DNA of 15,382 nt from Methanobacterium sp. (lineage in GTDB: Archaea > Methanobacteriota > Methanobacteria > Methanobacteriales > Methanobacteriaceae): the NCBI GenBank assembly GCA_030017655.1, contig JASEIM010000031.1:1-15382 (forward strand). The letters run 5' to 3'. Position numbers and translations under genes: made by a program. This document shows positions 7,862 to 15,313 of this stretch, in pieces. Below the pieces are notes generated by a model. It searched no databases, was not told where the DNA came from, and was given only the letters and a program-made list of their open reading frames with translations. Position 1 is the stretch's first letter. Each line of letters starts with the position of its first letter.

Positions 7862-7871
7862 AAATATATAA
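7862..7871 (-). promoter_or_regulatory. TATA-like element for the NTF2-like gene pair
   Basis: On the minus strand this reads TTATATATTT, close to the archaeal TATA box. It would place transcription start near 7842 and give a leader of about 37 nt that contains the AGAGG ribosome binding site. Confidence 0.45.
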
Positions 7872-7921
7872 TAGATTAAGCTTCAAGCTAATTAGATAAT
7901 TTTTGATCAACAGCTTCGAAT

Positions 7922-8131
7922 TTAATTTGCATGTTTAAAGGACCATGGGAGCCATATAGGGATAATTAACGCCCCTACAACTACTAAAGATATTATAAAA
8001 ACTGCTATATTTTGTAGAATACTGTAGGAAGCCGCATAGAAGAATAACCAAATTCCAAGAAACAACAACCATAATAAGCCAATAATTATGGTAGCATAGA
8101 TCCTTTTGGGTTCAGGTTGTGGTTCATTCAT
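7922..8131 (-). CDS. Small two-helix membrane protein
   Basis: A 69-residue protein of unknown function. A short charged, proline-rich N terminus (MNEPQPEPKR) is followed by two hydrophobic segments, about residues 11-33 and 38-62, separated by a short polar stretch, and a short basic end (FKHAN). This predicts a hairpin integral membrane protein with both ends probably cytoplasmic. The ATG has a GAGAGG ribosome binding site about 5 nt upstream, which supports it as a real gene despite its size. It is divergent from the glycosylase gene, sharing a 61-bp intergenic region, and lies 116 bp upstream of the NTF2-like gene on the same strand. Confidence 0.7.
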   Translation of the reverse strand: MNEPQPEPKRIYATIIIGLLWLLFLGIWLFFYAASYSILQNIAVFIISLVVVGALIIPIWLPWSFKHAN

Positions 8132-8156
8132 GTTAATCCTCTCAATCGTGGATCAA

Positions 8157-8164
8157 TTATATAT
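8157..8164 (+). promoter_or_regulatory. TATA-like element for the glycosylase gene
   Basis: TTATATAT lies about 30 bp upstream of the proposed ATG at 8193. Transcription would start near 8185-8190, leaving almost no leader, which fits the absence of a ribosome binding site before this ATG. The element is nearly symmetric and could also serve the divergent membrane-protein gene. Confidence 0.4.
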
Positions 8165-8192
8165 TATATTGAACTTTATCTCTATTAGTATT

Positions 8193-8897
8193 ATGAGTAA
8201 CTTGAAGAATGAAATAATTGAGATATACGATAAACTGTTTGAACTTTACGGCCCTCAAGGATGGTGGCCCCTTATCAATTTAAAAAACATTAATCCAAAT
8301 AAAACAGGTGCAATTAGAGGTTATCATCCTGGCAATTACGAACTACCCAAAGAGAAAAATGATGTTTATGAGGTAATTCTTGGTACAATTTTAACACAGA
8401 ATACATCCTGGTTGCAGGCAGAAAAGGCATTATTCAACCTCAACGAATTAAATGCAATTGAGCCTCAAAAATTATTGAAGTTAGATGATAAAGCATTAAA
8501 ATTAGCAATCAAATGTGCTGGATTTTTAAACCAAAAAGCAATCTATCTTAGAGAAATTTCAAGATTTTTCATTGAACTGGATGGAAATATCCCAACAAGA
8601 AAGGAATTATTAGCAGTTAAGGGGGTTGGAAACGAAACTGCAGATTCCATCTTGCTTTATGCATATAAACAACCCGAATTTGTTGTTGATACTTACACAA
8701 AGAGAATATTTTCACATTTAGGACTAGTAGAAGAAGATATTAAATATATGGCATTGAAAGAATTTTTTGAATCACATTTACCTAAAGATATAAAAATCTT
8801 TAATGAGTATCATGCTCTAATTGTGGAACATGCAAAGAGATATTACAATAAAAAGCCATATGGCGTGAATGACCCTTTAAAAAGAAGATCAACGTAG
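8193..8897 (+). CDS. HhH-GPD DNA glycosylase, endonuclease III-related, lacking the Fe-S cluster
   Basis: A base-excision-repair glycosylase of the helix-hairpin-helix superfamily, 234 residues from the ATG at 8193. Visible are the region EVILGTILTQNTSWLQAEKA (60-79), typical of the endonuclease III family, the hairpin AVKGVGNETADSILLYA (141-157), and the catalytic aspartate Asp166 in FVVDTYTKRI. Glu148 sits where endonuclease III has its Schiff-base lysine (GVGRKTA), so AP-lyase activity is unlikely. The C-terminal block HALIVEHAKRYYNKKPYGVNDPL matches the usual cluster-binding tail, but every cysteine is replaced; the only Cys in the protein is Cys108. This combination recalls MagIII-type 3-methyladenine glycosylases, so alkylated purines are the likely substrate (inference). 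The longer ORF from 8106 overlaps the divergent gene's coding region; the WWPL-containing N terminus supports the shorter start. Confidence 0.85.
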   Translation: MSNLKNEIIEIYDKLFELYGPQGWWPLINLKNINPNKTGAIRGYHPGNYELPKEKNDVYEVILGTILTQNTSWLQAEKALFNLNELNAIEPQKLLKLDDKALKLAIKCAGFLNQKAIYLREISRFFIELDGNIPTRKELLAVKGVGNETADSILLYAYKQPEFVVDTYTKRIFSHLGLVEEDIKYMALKEFFESHLPKDIKIFNEYHALIVEHAKRYYNKKPYGVNDPLKRRST

Positions 8898-8902
8898 ATA
8901 AC

Positions 8903-9763
8903 ATGCTCCAAAATATATTCTCCATAATCAGCGTAAAAATAATTAAATTAACATTTAACAGCCGTTTTTTTCTAGCAAAAACTTGTAGAAAAGTAACACC
9001 TCTTGCAAAGATTGTGGATAAATTATTCTTTGAAGGTGATGATATACAGGTACTTCCACGTGATACTGTAATTAAAACCCGGACTAGTACAGAAAAAATT
9101 GAGATAAATACCGAATTTGAAGTACCAGAAGACACATTATTGCCAAGTGAAGTGCTTAAAGAAATGATAAGAAAATCCAGATACCATTTTATTATGAATT
9201 CATGTATCTGCAGAGTTTCAAACGATTGCAAAAATTATCCTCATGAACCAGGTTGTTTATTTTTGGGTAGGGGATCTAAAAGGATATCTACTAAATTAGG
9301 ACGAGCAGTAACAAAAGAAGAAGCTTTTGAATATGTTGATAAGTGTCAGGAAGCAGGATTAGTCAATATTATCGGTAGAAATAAAATTGACAGCGTCTGG
9401 TTAAATACAGGCCCTAAAGAAGAATTGTTATCAATTTGCAGCTGCTGTCCATGCTGCTGCCTGTGGAAAATGACCCCAAAACTTCCTGACAACCTTGGAA
9501 GAAGCATCTCTCCAATGGTTGGAGTTAAAATGAGATACAATGAAGACCTTTGCAGTGGCTGTGGAAAATGTGCAGATATTTGCTTTATAGAGGCTATTAC
9601 AGTTTTAGATGGAAAAATAGAGATTAATTTAGAAAGTTGCAGATGCTGCAGTCGATGCGCTGAAATTTGTCCAAAAGGCGCTATAACATTTGAAATTGCA
9701 GATGATGCTGTTAAACGTTCGATTGAACGTGTTAAGCCGTTGGTGGATGTGGAACTGGAATGA
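8903..9763 (+). CDS. Cysteine-rich ferredoxin-like protein with two 4Fe-4S motifs
   Basis: A 286-residue iron-sulfur protein with 21 cysteines. The C-terminal third holds two ferredoxin motifs: C217-x2-C220-x2-C223-x3-C227 (followed by Phe rather than Pro) and C246-x2-C249-x2-C252-x3-C256-Pro. Upstream are two further clusters of cysteines, C101-I-C103-x5-C109-x8-C118 and C179-S-CC-P-CCC (179-186), which could hold an additional cluster or metal. The N-terminal 45 residues are basic and partly hydrophobic (IFSIISVKIIKLTF) and may form an amphipathic membrane-associating helix. I recognise the type from anaerobes but know no function; electron transfer is the likely role. The gene starts 5 bp after the glycosylase stop with no clear ribosome binding site, so translational coupling is likely. 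The start could be further downstream. Confidence 0.8.
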   Translation: MLQNIFSIISVKIIKLTFNSRFFLAKTCRKVTPLAKIVDKLFFEGDDIQVLPRDTVIKTRTSTEKIEINTEFEVPEDTLLPSEVLKEMIRKSRYHFIMNSCICRVSNDCKNYPHEPGCLFLGRGSKRISTKLGRAVTKEEAFEYVDKCQEAGLVNIIGRNKIDSVWLNTGPKEELLSICSCCPCCCLWKMTPKLPDNLGRSISPMVGVKMRYNEDLCSGCGKCADICFIEAITVLDGKIEINLESCRCCSRCAEICPKGAITFEIADDAVKRSIERVKPLVDVELE

Positions 9764-9908
9764 GTTAATATTTTTAAGTCGTGACGCACAACTTTCCATT
9801 TAAGTATAACTTGTATATTTTTAAGTTATTAGGTTAAACTATAGAATATAATGAAATTATAATGTTTCAGAAATTTATATTATAACAATTTTCATATCGG
9901 TGATTAGA
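9764..9908 (+). promoter_or_regulatory. hemB upstream region with TATA-like element and ribosome binding site
   Basis: TTTATATT (9874-9881) is the best TATA candidate, but it lies so close to the gene that transcription would start at about the ribosome binding site; ATATAATG near 9846-9853 would leave a normal leader. The ribosome binding site CGGTGAT (9898-9904) precedes the ATG at 9909 and decides the start, because the longer ORF uses the GTG inside that site. A 7-bp inverted repeat (9806-9812 and 9823-9829) and a repeated TATTTTTAAGT (9769-9779, 9816-9826) lie further upstream. Confidence 0.4.
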
Positions 9909-10892
9909 ATGCAGTTTCCAACTACAAGAATGCGAAGATTAAGGAAAACGCCGCAACTAAGGAAAATTCTGAGTGAGACAACCCTTCATCCAGAAGATTT
10001 CATTTATCCAATGTTCATCAAAGAAAATTTGAAGGACGGCAAAAAAGAGCACATTGACACCATGCCTGGCCAGTACAGATATTCCTTAAATGACGGTTTA
10101 GATGAGGCAAAGAAGCTTGAAAAGATGGGATTATCATCAGTTCTTATATTTGGAATGCCTGAAAATAAAGATGAAACAGGTTCATCAGCTTATGACGAAG
10201 AGGGGATAGTCCAAAATACTGTACGCAGATTAAAGGAAGAAACAGATTTAGTTGTCATAACCGATGTCTGTATGTGCCAGTATACATCTCATGGACACTG
10301 TGGAATAATTAAAGATGAAAAAATAATCAATGATGAAACCCTTAAATATCTCTCAAGAATAGCCTTAAGTCATGCAGAAGCTGGAGCAGATATTGTGGCA
10401 CCATCCGATATGATGGATGGCAGAGTGGATGCTATCCGTGTGGATCTTGATATAAATGGTTATGAAGACACCATTATAATGTCTTATGCTGCAAAATATG
10501 CATCAGCCTTTTATGCACCTTTCAGAGAAGCTGTATGTTCTGCTCCAAGTTTTGGTGATAGAAAAACATACCAGATGAACCCTTCAAATCTTAACGAAGC
10601 CCTGAGAGAAGCAGAACTTGATATAATAGAAGGTGCAGATATACTAATGGTTAAACCCGCTATCGCATATCTTGATGTGATTAGAGCTATTAAAGAGGAG
10701 TTTAAAGTTCCAACCACAGCTTATCAGGTGAGCGGTGAGTATTCAATGATTAAAGCAGGGATAGAAGCAGGATATCTTACTGAAGATGTAATATACGAGT
10801 CTCTTATATCCATAAAACGTGCAGGAGCAGATATGATCATATCACATTTTACACCTGAATTTTTAAAGCACTACAACAAACTTAAGGATTAA
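9909..10892 (+). CDS. hemB: Porphobilinogen synthase (delta-aminolevulinic acid dehydratase)
   Basis: Condenses two 5-aminolevulinate molecules to porphobilinogen, the committed step to all tetrapyrroles; in a methanogen these are mainly F430 and corrinoids. The protein has 327 residues from the ATG at 9909, the usual length. The zinc-site cysteines are present in C121-M-C123-QYTSHGH-C131. The two active-site lysines are Lys196 in SYAAKYASAFY and Lys249 in LMVKPAIAYLD. Substrate-site elements such as PSDMMDGRVDAIR (166-178) and the final YQVSGEYSMI (272-281) are intact. This is a Zn-dependent type by the three-cysteine motif. The CitG-like gene follows after 29 bp and is probably cotranscribed. 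No other haem-pathway genes are in the window. Confidence 0.97.
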   Translation: MQFPTTRMRRLRKTPQLRKILSETTLHPEDFIYPMFIKENLKDGKKEHIDTMPGQYRYSLNDGLDEAKKLEKMGLSSVLIFGMPENKDETGSSAYDEEGIVQNTVRRLKEETDLVVITDVCMCQYTSHGHCGIIKDEKIINDETLKYLSRIALSHAEAGADIVAPSDMMDGRVDAIRVDLDINGYEDTIIMSYAAKYASAFYAPFREAVCSAPSFGDRKTYQMNPSNLNEALREAELDIIEGADILMVKPAIAYLDVIRAIKEEFKVPTTAYQVSGEYSMIKAGIEAGYLTEDVIYESLISIKRAGADMIISHFTPEFLKHYNKLKD

Positions 10893-10921
10893 AAGTTTAT
10901 CAAATAATATGAGGAATTACA

Positions 10922-11830
10922 ATGAATCCAGAGTTAATTGCAAAGATAGCCCAAATAGCATCCGTTCTTGAAGTCAGCGGCCATCCAAAGCCGGGAAATG
11001 TCCACAGAACTCAGGACTTCGACGATATGGTTTTTGAAGATTTTCTTATAAGCGGAGTCGTTATTGGAGATTCAATGAAAAAAGCCGCTGAAAGAGGTCA
11101 AAAATACAAAAATGACACTTATTTGCTGGATAAAATTAAATTAGGCGAAATAATCAAAGAAGCAGTTCTTGAAACTGATAAATGGATTGGAAACAACACA
11201 AATTTAGGCATAGTTCTTTTATTAACCCCATTATCTGCAGCTGCAGGTATGAGTGAAGATTTCACAGATTTAAGAGAAAATGTGGGAAGAGTTATGGATG
11301 CAACAACTCCTGAAGATGCTGTTAACCTGTATGATGCCATTAATATTGCCGATGCCGGAGGAATGGGTGAACATGCTGAACTGGACGTTGCAGACATGGA
11401 AGCCAGGGAAAAACTCATAAAAGAAAACATTAACATGTACGAAGTTCTTCATATGTCTTCAAAGTGGGATTTATTGTCCTATGAACTTACAAATTTAATG
11501 CCTGTCACTTTTGAAACAGGATTTCCAACATTTAGAGCAGTTAAAACAGAATATGGGATTAATAAGGCTGTGCTTCAAACATTCCTTACTATACTTTCTA
11601 AAAATCCAGATACATTAATTTCAAGGAAATATGGTAATGACATGGCCAGAATGGTAACTGCAGATGCAGATTCTATACTGCAAAATGGAGGAGCTCTAAC
11701 TTCCCTTGGTTTAGGTTTGCTTCGTGAATTTGACAAGCAGCTTGTGAGAAATAAACTGAATCCAGGAACAACTGCCGATTTAACCGCTTCCTCCATAATG
11801 GTCGCGTATCTTAATGAATTTGGTTTTTAA
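10922..11830 (+). CDS. CitG-like protein (triphosphoribosyl-dephospho-CoA synthase family)
   Basis: A 302-residue archaeal member of the CitG/MdcB family. Bacterial CitG joins dephospho-CoA to ATP to make the prosthetic-group precursor of citrate lyase. Family signatures are HPKPGNVHR (21-29), NNTNLGIVLLLTPL (91-104), GGMGEH (146-151) and NPGTTADLTASS (280-291). The fold is predicted all-helical and soluble. No citrate lyase or malonate decarboxylase gene is nearby, and methanogens generally lack citrate lyase, so the substrate is probably different. I recall that a protein of this family (orf5) is encoded among tetrahydromethanopterin/methanofuran-linked genes of methylotrophic bacteria, which would suggest a C1-cofactor role; that is memory plus inference. 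The ATG has a GAGG ribosome binding site 7 nt upstream. It lies directly after hemB and 128 bp before pheS. Confidence 0.85.
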   Translation: MNPELIAKIAQIASVLEVSGHPKPGNVHRTQDFDDMVFEDFLISGVVIGDSMKKAAERGQKYKNDTYLLDKIKLGEIIKEAVLETDKWIGNNTNLGIVLLLTPLSAAAGMSEDFTDLRENVGRVMDATTPEDAVNLYDAINIADAGGMGEHAELDVADMEAREKLIKENINMYEVLHMSSKWDLLSYELTNLMPVTFETGFPTFRAVKTEYGINKAVLQTFLTILSKNPDTLISRKYGNDMARMVTADADSILQNGGALTSLGLGLLREFDKQLVRNKLNPGTTADLTASSIMVAYLNEFGF

Positions 11831-11886
11831 AAGGAAAATAATTAAAAACTTAGATAACACCAAACAAAGAAAATGCTTTAAATGTT

Positions 11887-11896
11887 ACATATAAAA
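11887..11896 (+). promoter_or_regulatory. TATA-like element for pheS
   Basis: ACATATAAAA lies 63-72 bp upstream of the pheS ATG at 11959. It would give a start near 11918 and a leader of about 40 nt carrying the GCAGGGAG ribosome binding site (11944-11951). Confidence 0.4.
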
Positions 11897-11958
11897 TTAA
11901 CTATAGAATTATTTAGTATTATCCAGAAATACATTTATCATTGCAGGGAGTAAAAATA

Positions 11959-13488
11959 ATGCTTCAAAATATAATAGATGAATTAACATTATACGAAAAA
12001 ATGGTTTTAAAGGCATTAGAATCATTAAATTATGAATCTTCTCCAGAAAAAATTGTAGAAACACAGAATATGGATATTAAAGCCGTAATGAGTGCAGCGG
12101 GTTCATTAGCGTCAAAGGAACTTATAGAAGTACAAAAAGATGTTGATGAAGTTATAAGTTTAAGTGAAACAGGGAAAAAATATGCAGAGGAAGGTTTACC
12201 CGAACGAAGAATATTAATGACCTTAAAGGATAAAGAAATTATTCCAATGAAGGATTTGGGCAGTGAAACAGGTCTTAATCCTTCAGAAGTCAAAGTTGCA
12301 ATAGGATGGCTGCTTAAGAAGAAGTGGGCTGTAATTGACAAGGGTAATGTGAAGATAACTGAAGAAGGTAAAGAATCAGTTTCTAAAGAGCATAGTGACG
12401 AGTTATTACTGGCTAAATTACTTGAAACACAAAAATTGTTACTATTTAGACCTTCTAAATTAATTTTAGATGGATTCAACCTTTTAAAGAAAAGAAAAGG
12501 ATTAATAGAGGTTAAAAAAGAGTCTAAATATAATTTAAAAGTGACCAGTAAGGGAAAAGAACTCCTTGAAATGGGTATAGAAATAAAAAAAGAAGCCACA
12601 CAGTTAACTCATGAACAATTAAAAACTGGTTCATGGAGAAATCTAGAATATAGAAGTTATGATATTCATGCAGAACACCCTGAAACATTTCCAGGGAAAA
12701 TACACCCACTACAGAGAACTATTGAAGATATTAGACAAATATTTCTTAAGATGGGATTCACAGAATCCCAGGGGTCTATTTTAGAGTCAGCATTCTGGAA
12801 CTTCGACTGCCTTTTCCAGCCACAAGATCATGCAGCTCGTGAGATGCAGGACACATTTTACATTGGAGAGCCCAAATATGTGAATTTACCTGATAAAGAA
12901 CTTGTAGATAAAGTTGCTGAGGCTCATGAAAATGGAGGGCTCACTGGTTCTGAAGGATGGGGTTATTCATGGGATGTTGAAGTTGCAAAACAATCAGTAC
13001 TTAGAACACACACAACATGTGTTTCTGCAAGATTTTTAGCGGAACATAAGCCCCCTCTTAAAATGTTTTCAGTGGGAAGGGTATTTAGAAGAGAAACCAT
13101 CACCTATAAGCATCTTCCTGAGTTTCATCAGGTTGAAGGAATCGTTGCAGCAGAAGATATCACTTTCAGAAATCTTTTAGGTATTTTAAAAGAATTTTAT
13201 CATAAATTAGGCTTTGAAGTAAGATTCAGACCGGCTTACTTCCCATATACTTATCTATCTGTTGAGTGTGAGATTTACCTTCCAGAGAAGGAAACGTGGA
13301 TTGAGCTTGGTGGGGCTGGAATGTTCAGACCGGAAGTCTTAGAACCTCTTGGAGTTGAAACACCTGTTGCAGCATTTGGTCTTGGAATTGAAAGACTTGC
13401 AATGTTAAGACTCGACATAAAAGATATAAGAATGCTCTACAAGAGCGATATAGGCTGGCTCAGACACTTACCTGTAAAAATGGATTGA
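11959..13488 (+). CDS. pheS: Phenylalanyl-tRNA synthetase alpha subunit
   Basis: The catalytic subunit of the heterotetrameric class II PheRS, which charges tRNA-Phe. It has 509 residues, normal for archaeal/eukaryotic-type PheS and much longer than bacterial PheS. Residues 1-215 form several winged-helix modules, seen as repeats of the pattern leading to T-S-K-G-K-E-L-L or T-E-E-G-K-E-S. The catalytic core contains motif 1 (HPLQRTIEDIRQIFLKMGF, 249-267), motif 2 (FSVGRVFRRETITYKHLPEF, 370-389) and motif 3 (GLGIERLAMLRLDIKDIR, 474-491). The ORF can start at TTG 11941, but GCAGGGAG is 8 nt before the ATG at 11959, which is preferred. pheT is not adjacent, so the beta subunit must be encoded elsewhere, as is common in archaea. 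It converges with the thermosome gene. Confidence 0.96.
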   Translation: MLQNIIDELTLYEKMVLKALESLNYESSPEKIVETQNMDIKAVMSAAGSLASKELIEVQKDVDEVISLSETGKKYAEEGLPERRILMTLKDKEIIPMKDLGSETGLNPSEVKVAIGWLLKKKWAVIDKGNVKITEEGKESVSKEHSDELLLAKLLETQKLLLFRPSKLILDGFNLLKKRKGLIEVKKESKYNLKVTSKGKELLEMGIEIKKEATQLTHEQLKTGSWRNLEYRSYDIHAEHPETFPGKIHPLQRTIEDIRQIFLKMGFTESQGSILESAFWNFDCLFQPQDHAAREMQDTFYIGEPKYVNLPDKELVDKVAEAHENGGLTGSEGWGYSWDVEVAKQSVLRTHTTCVSARFLAEHKPPLKMFSVGRVFRRETITYKHLPEFHQVEGIVAAEDITFRNLLGILKEFYHKLGFEVRFRPAYFPYTYLSVECEIYLPEKETWIELGGAGMFRPEVLEPLGVETPVAAFGLGIERLAMLRLDIKDIRMLYKSDIGWLRHLPVKMD

Positions 13489-13510
13489 TTCATAATATTC
13501 TAATCCTAAA

Positions 13511-13518
13511 TTTTTTTT
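13511..13518 (+). terminator. Oligo-T tract after pheS
   Basis: A run of eight T, followed by ATTTATT, starts 22 bp after the pheS stop. Archaeal RNA polymerase terminates at such T tracts without needing a hairpin. The rest of the 187-bp convergent gap (13489-13675) contains no gene that I can see. Confidence 0.5.
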
Positions 13519-13646
13519 ATTTATTGAAAATGAAATCAAGCTTTTTATGATAAAGCCAAAAATTGCTTTAAATTATTGTTAATCCATTAAAACAGCATTA
13601 ATTAAAAAAAATAGGGTTATTTAACTTTGTTGAATTCAGTATACTT

Positions 13647-13677
13647 AAAAATAAAAAAAGTTTGATGTAATAAACTT
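13647..13677 (-). terminator. Hairpin plus T-tract terminator of the thermosome gene
   Basis: On the minus strand AAGTTT (13677-13672) and AAACTT (13663-13658) form a 6-bp stem with an 8-nt loop. It runs directly into T7-A-T5 (13659-13647). The stem overlaps the first two bases of the TAA stop codon (13678-13676). A second T8 tract on this strand (13611-13604) lies about 40 bp further on as a backup. Confidence 0.6.
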
Positions 13678-15313
13678 ACATCATTGGTGGCATACCGCCA
13701 GGCATTCCGCCCATTCCTTCCATTCCTTCCATATCAGGTGTTTTACCGGCACCAGTTGATGCGATAACGTCGTCAATACGGAGGATCATTTCTGCAGCTT
13801 CTGCAGCGGATTGAATGGCCTGTTTTTTAACTCTTTGCGGTTCAACAACACCTGCTTTGTACATATCTCGTACATCGCCTTCGAAAACATCTAATCCCAT
13901 GTATAAGGATTTTTCGTGCGCTGCTCTTAAATCGACGAGAGCATCGATGCTGTCAAGTCCAGCGTTTTCTGCGAGTGTTTTTGGAACAATTTCTAATGCT
14001 TCTGCAAATGCTGAAACTGCTAACTGTTCTCTTCCACTTATGGAGTCAGCGTATTCTTTTAATCCTTTGGAAATAGCGATTTCAGGTGCTCCTCCACCTG
14101 CAACTACCTTTTTATCTTCTGCAGTTGCTGTAACTACGCCAATTGCGTCTTCTACTGCTCTTTCTATTTCATCTACAACATGATCTGTTGAACCTCTAAC
14201 TAATAATGTGACAGCCTTAGGATCTTTGCATTCTTCAACAAATATCATGTCTTCGCCTGATATTTTCTTTTCTGCTACTTTTCCTGCTTCTCCGAGGTCA
14301 GCGTATGAGAGATCTTCGATGTTTGTTACAACTTTTGCACCTGTTGCTTTGGACAGTTTTTCCATATCGGATTTTTTAACCCTTCTAACAGCCATGATTC
14401 CTGCTTTAGCTAAGTAATGCTGTGCAAGGTCATCGATACCTTTTTGACAGAATAAAACGCTTGCACCAGAGTCTTCTATTTTATTAATCATGTCTCTGAT
14501 CATCTGTTCTTCCTGTTCAATGAATGCTTGCATCTGTGCAGGGTCTGTTATTCTGATTTCAGCATCTACTTCTGTTTCTTTAACTTCTATTGCAGAGTTT
14601 AAGAGTGCTATTTTTGCATCTTCTACCTTTGCTGGCATTCCTGGGTGTACTCTTTCTTTATCGATTATTACACCCTGAACAAGTGTTGATTCGTCCACTA
14701 CTGCGCCATCTTTTTTCTCTATTTTTATGTGATCTTTATCGATTTCTCCGTCTTCTTCAACCTGTTTTACTGCACTTACAATGAGTTCAGCTAATGGTCT
14801 TCTGGCTTTTTCGGTTCCTTTACCGGTCATTGCAGTCATTGCAACTTTTAAGAGAGTGTCACGGTCATCAGAATCAATTGAAATTACATTTAATATTTCC
14901 TGGGCTTTTTCTGCTGCCTGCCTGTAACCCATGGCTATGATTGTTGGATGAATGTCCTGATCCAGTAAAGCTTCAGCTTTTTTGAGTAATTCACCAGCTA
15001 TAATAACTGCTGTAGTTGTACCGTCACCTACTTCATCTTCCTGAGTCTTAGCAACTTCAACAAGCATTTTAGCAGCCGGATGCTCAATATCCATCTCTTT
15101 AAGAATGGTTACACCATCGTTAGTTACAACAATATCTCCAAGAGAATCTACAAGCATTTTATCCATTCCTTTTGGACCGAGAGTTGTTCTTACAGTTTCT
15201 GCAAGGACTTTACCTGCCATGATGTTCATTCTCTGAGCATCTCTTCCTAAAAACCTGTTAGTACCTTCTGGTAAAATTAATATTGGTTGGTTTCCACCAC
15301 CTAACTGTGCCAC
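13676..15313 (-). CDS. thsA: Thermosome subunit (group II chaperonin)
   Basis: An ATP-driven chaperonin subunit that forms double rings with a built-in lid and folds cytosolic proteins. It has 545 residues, the normal length. ATP-site motifs are TLGPKGMDKML (44-54), NDGVTIL (65-71), GDGTTT (96-101), the catalytic Asp389 in AVEDAI and GGGAPE (406-411). The tail (MEGMEGMGGMPGGMPPMM) is the flexible Gly/Met-rich end that fills the central cavity. I cannot tell whether it is the alpha or another paralogous subunit, so the symbol is provisional. The start is a GTG at 15313 with a strong GAGGTGAT ribosome binding site (15324-15317); the ATG two bases upstream is out of frame and closes after four codons. 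The upstream dyad at 15341-15369 suggests regulated, perhaps heat-induced, transcription. Confidence 0.97.
   Translation of the reverse strand: MAQLGGGNQPILILPEGTNRFLGRDAQRMNIMAGKVLAETVRTTLGPKGMDKMLVDSLGDIVVTNDGVTILKEMDIEHPAAKMLVEVAKTQEDEVGDGTTTAVIIAGELLKKAEALLDQDIHPTIIAMGYRQAAEKAQEILNVISIDSDDRDTLLKVAMTAMTGKGTEKARRPLAELIVSAVKQVEEDGEIDKDHIKIEKKDGAVVDESTLVQGVIIDKERVHPGMPAKVEDAKIALLNSAIEVKETEVDAEIRITDPAQMQAFIEQEEQMIRDMINKIEDSGASVLFCQKGIDDLAQHYLAKAGIMAVRRVKKSDMEKLSKATGAKVVTNIEDLSYADLGEAGKVAEKKISGEDMIFVEECKDPKAVTLLVRGSTDHVVDEIERAVEDAIGVVTATAEDKKVVAGGGAPEIAISKGLKEYADSISGREQLAVSAFAEALEIVPKTLAENAGLDSIDALVDLRAAHEKSLYMGLDVFEGDVRDMYKAGVVEPQRVKKQAIQSAAEAAEMILRIDDVIASTGAGKTPDMEGMEGMGGMPGGMPPMM

Noticed and set aside
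7806..7910. 35-residue N-terminal extension of the upstream NTF2-like protein
   Set aside because: It runs through the TATA-like element and the dyad, has no match in the paralogue, and the ATG at 7805 has a good ribosome binding site.
8106..8192. 29-residue N-terminal extension of the glycosylase
   Set aside because: It overlaps the divergent membrane-protein coding region and the shared promoter, and its sequence is unlike glycosylase N termini.
9900..9908. GTG start of hemB at 9900
   Set aside because: The GTG is part of the GGTGAT ribosome binding site for the ATG at 9909.
11941..11958. TTG start of pheS at 11941
   Set aside because: The GCAGGGAG ribosome binding site lies inside this extension and serves the ATG at 11959.
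13815..14784. Several plus-strand ORFs of 62-122 residues inside the thermosome gene
   Set aside because: They are antisense shadows of a highly conserved coding sequence, with no start signals and no recognisable domains. The same holds for the other antisense ORFs inside aroC, hemB, pheS and the ferredoxin-like gene.
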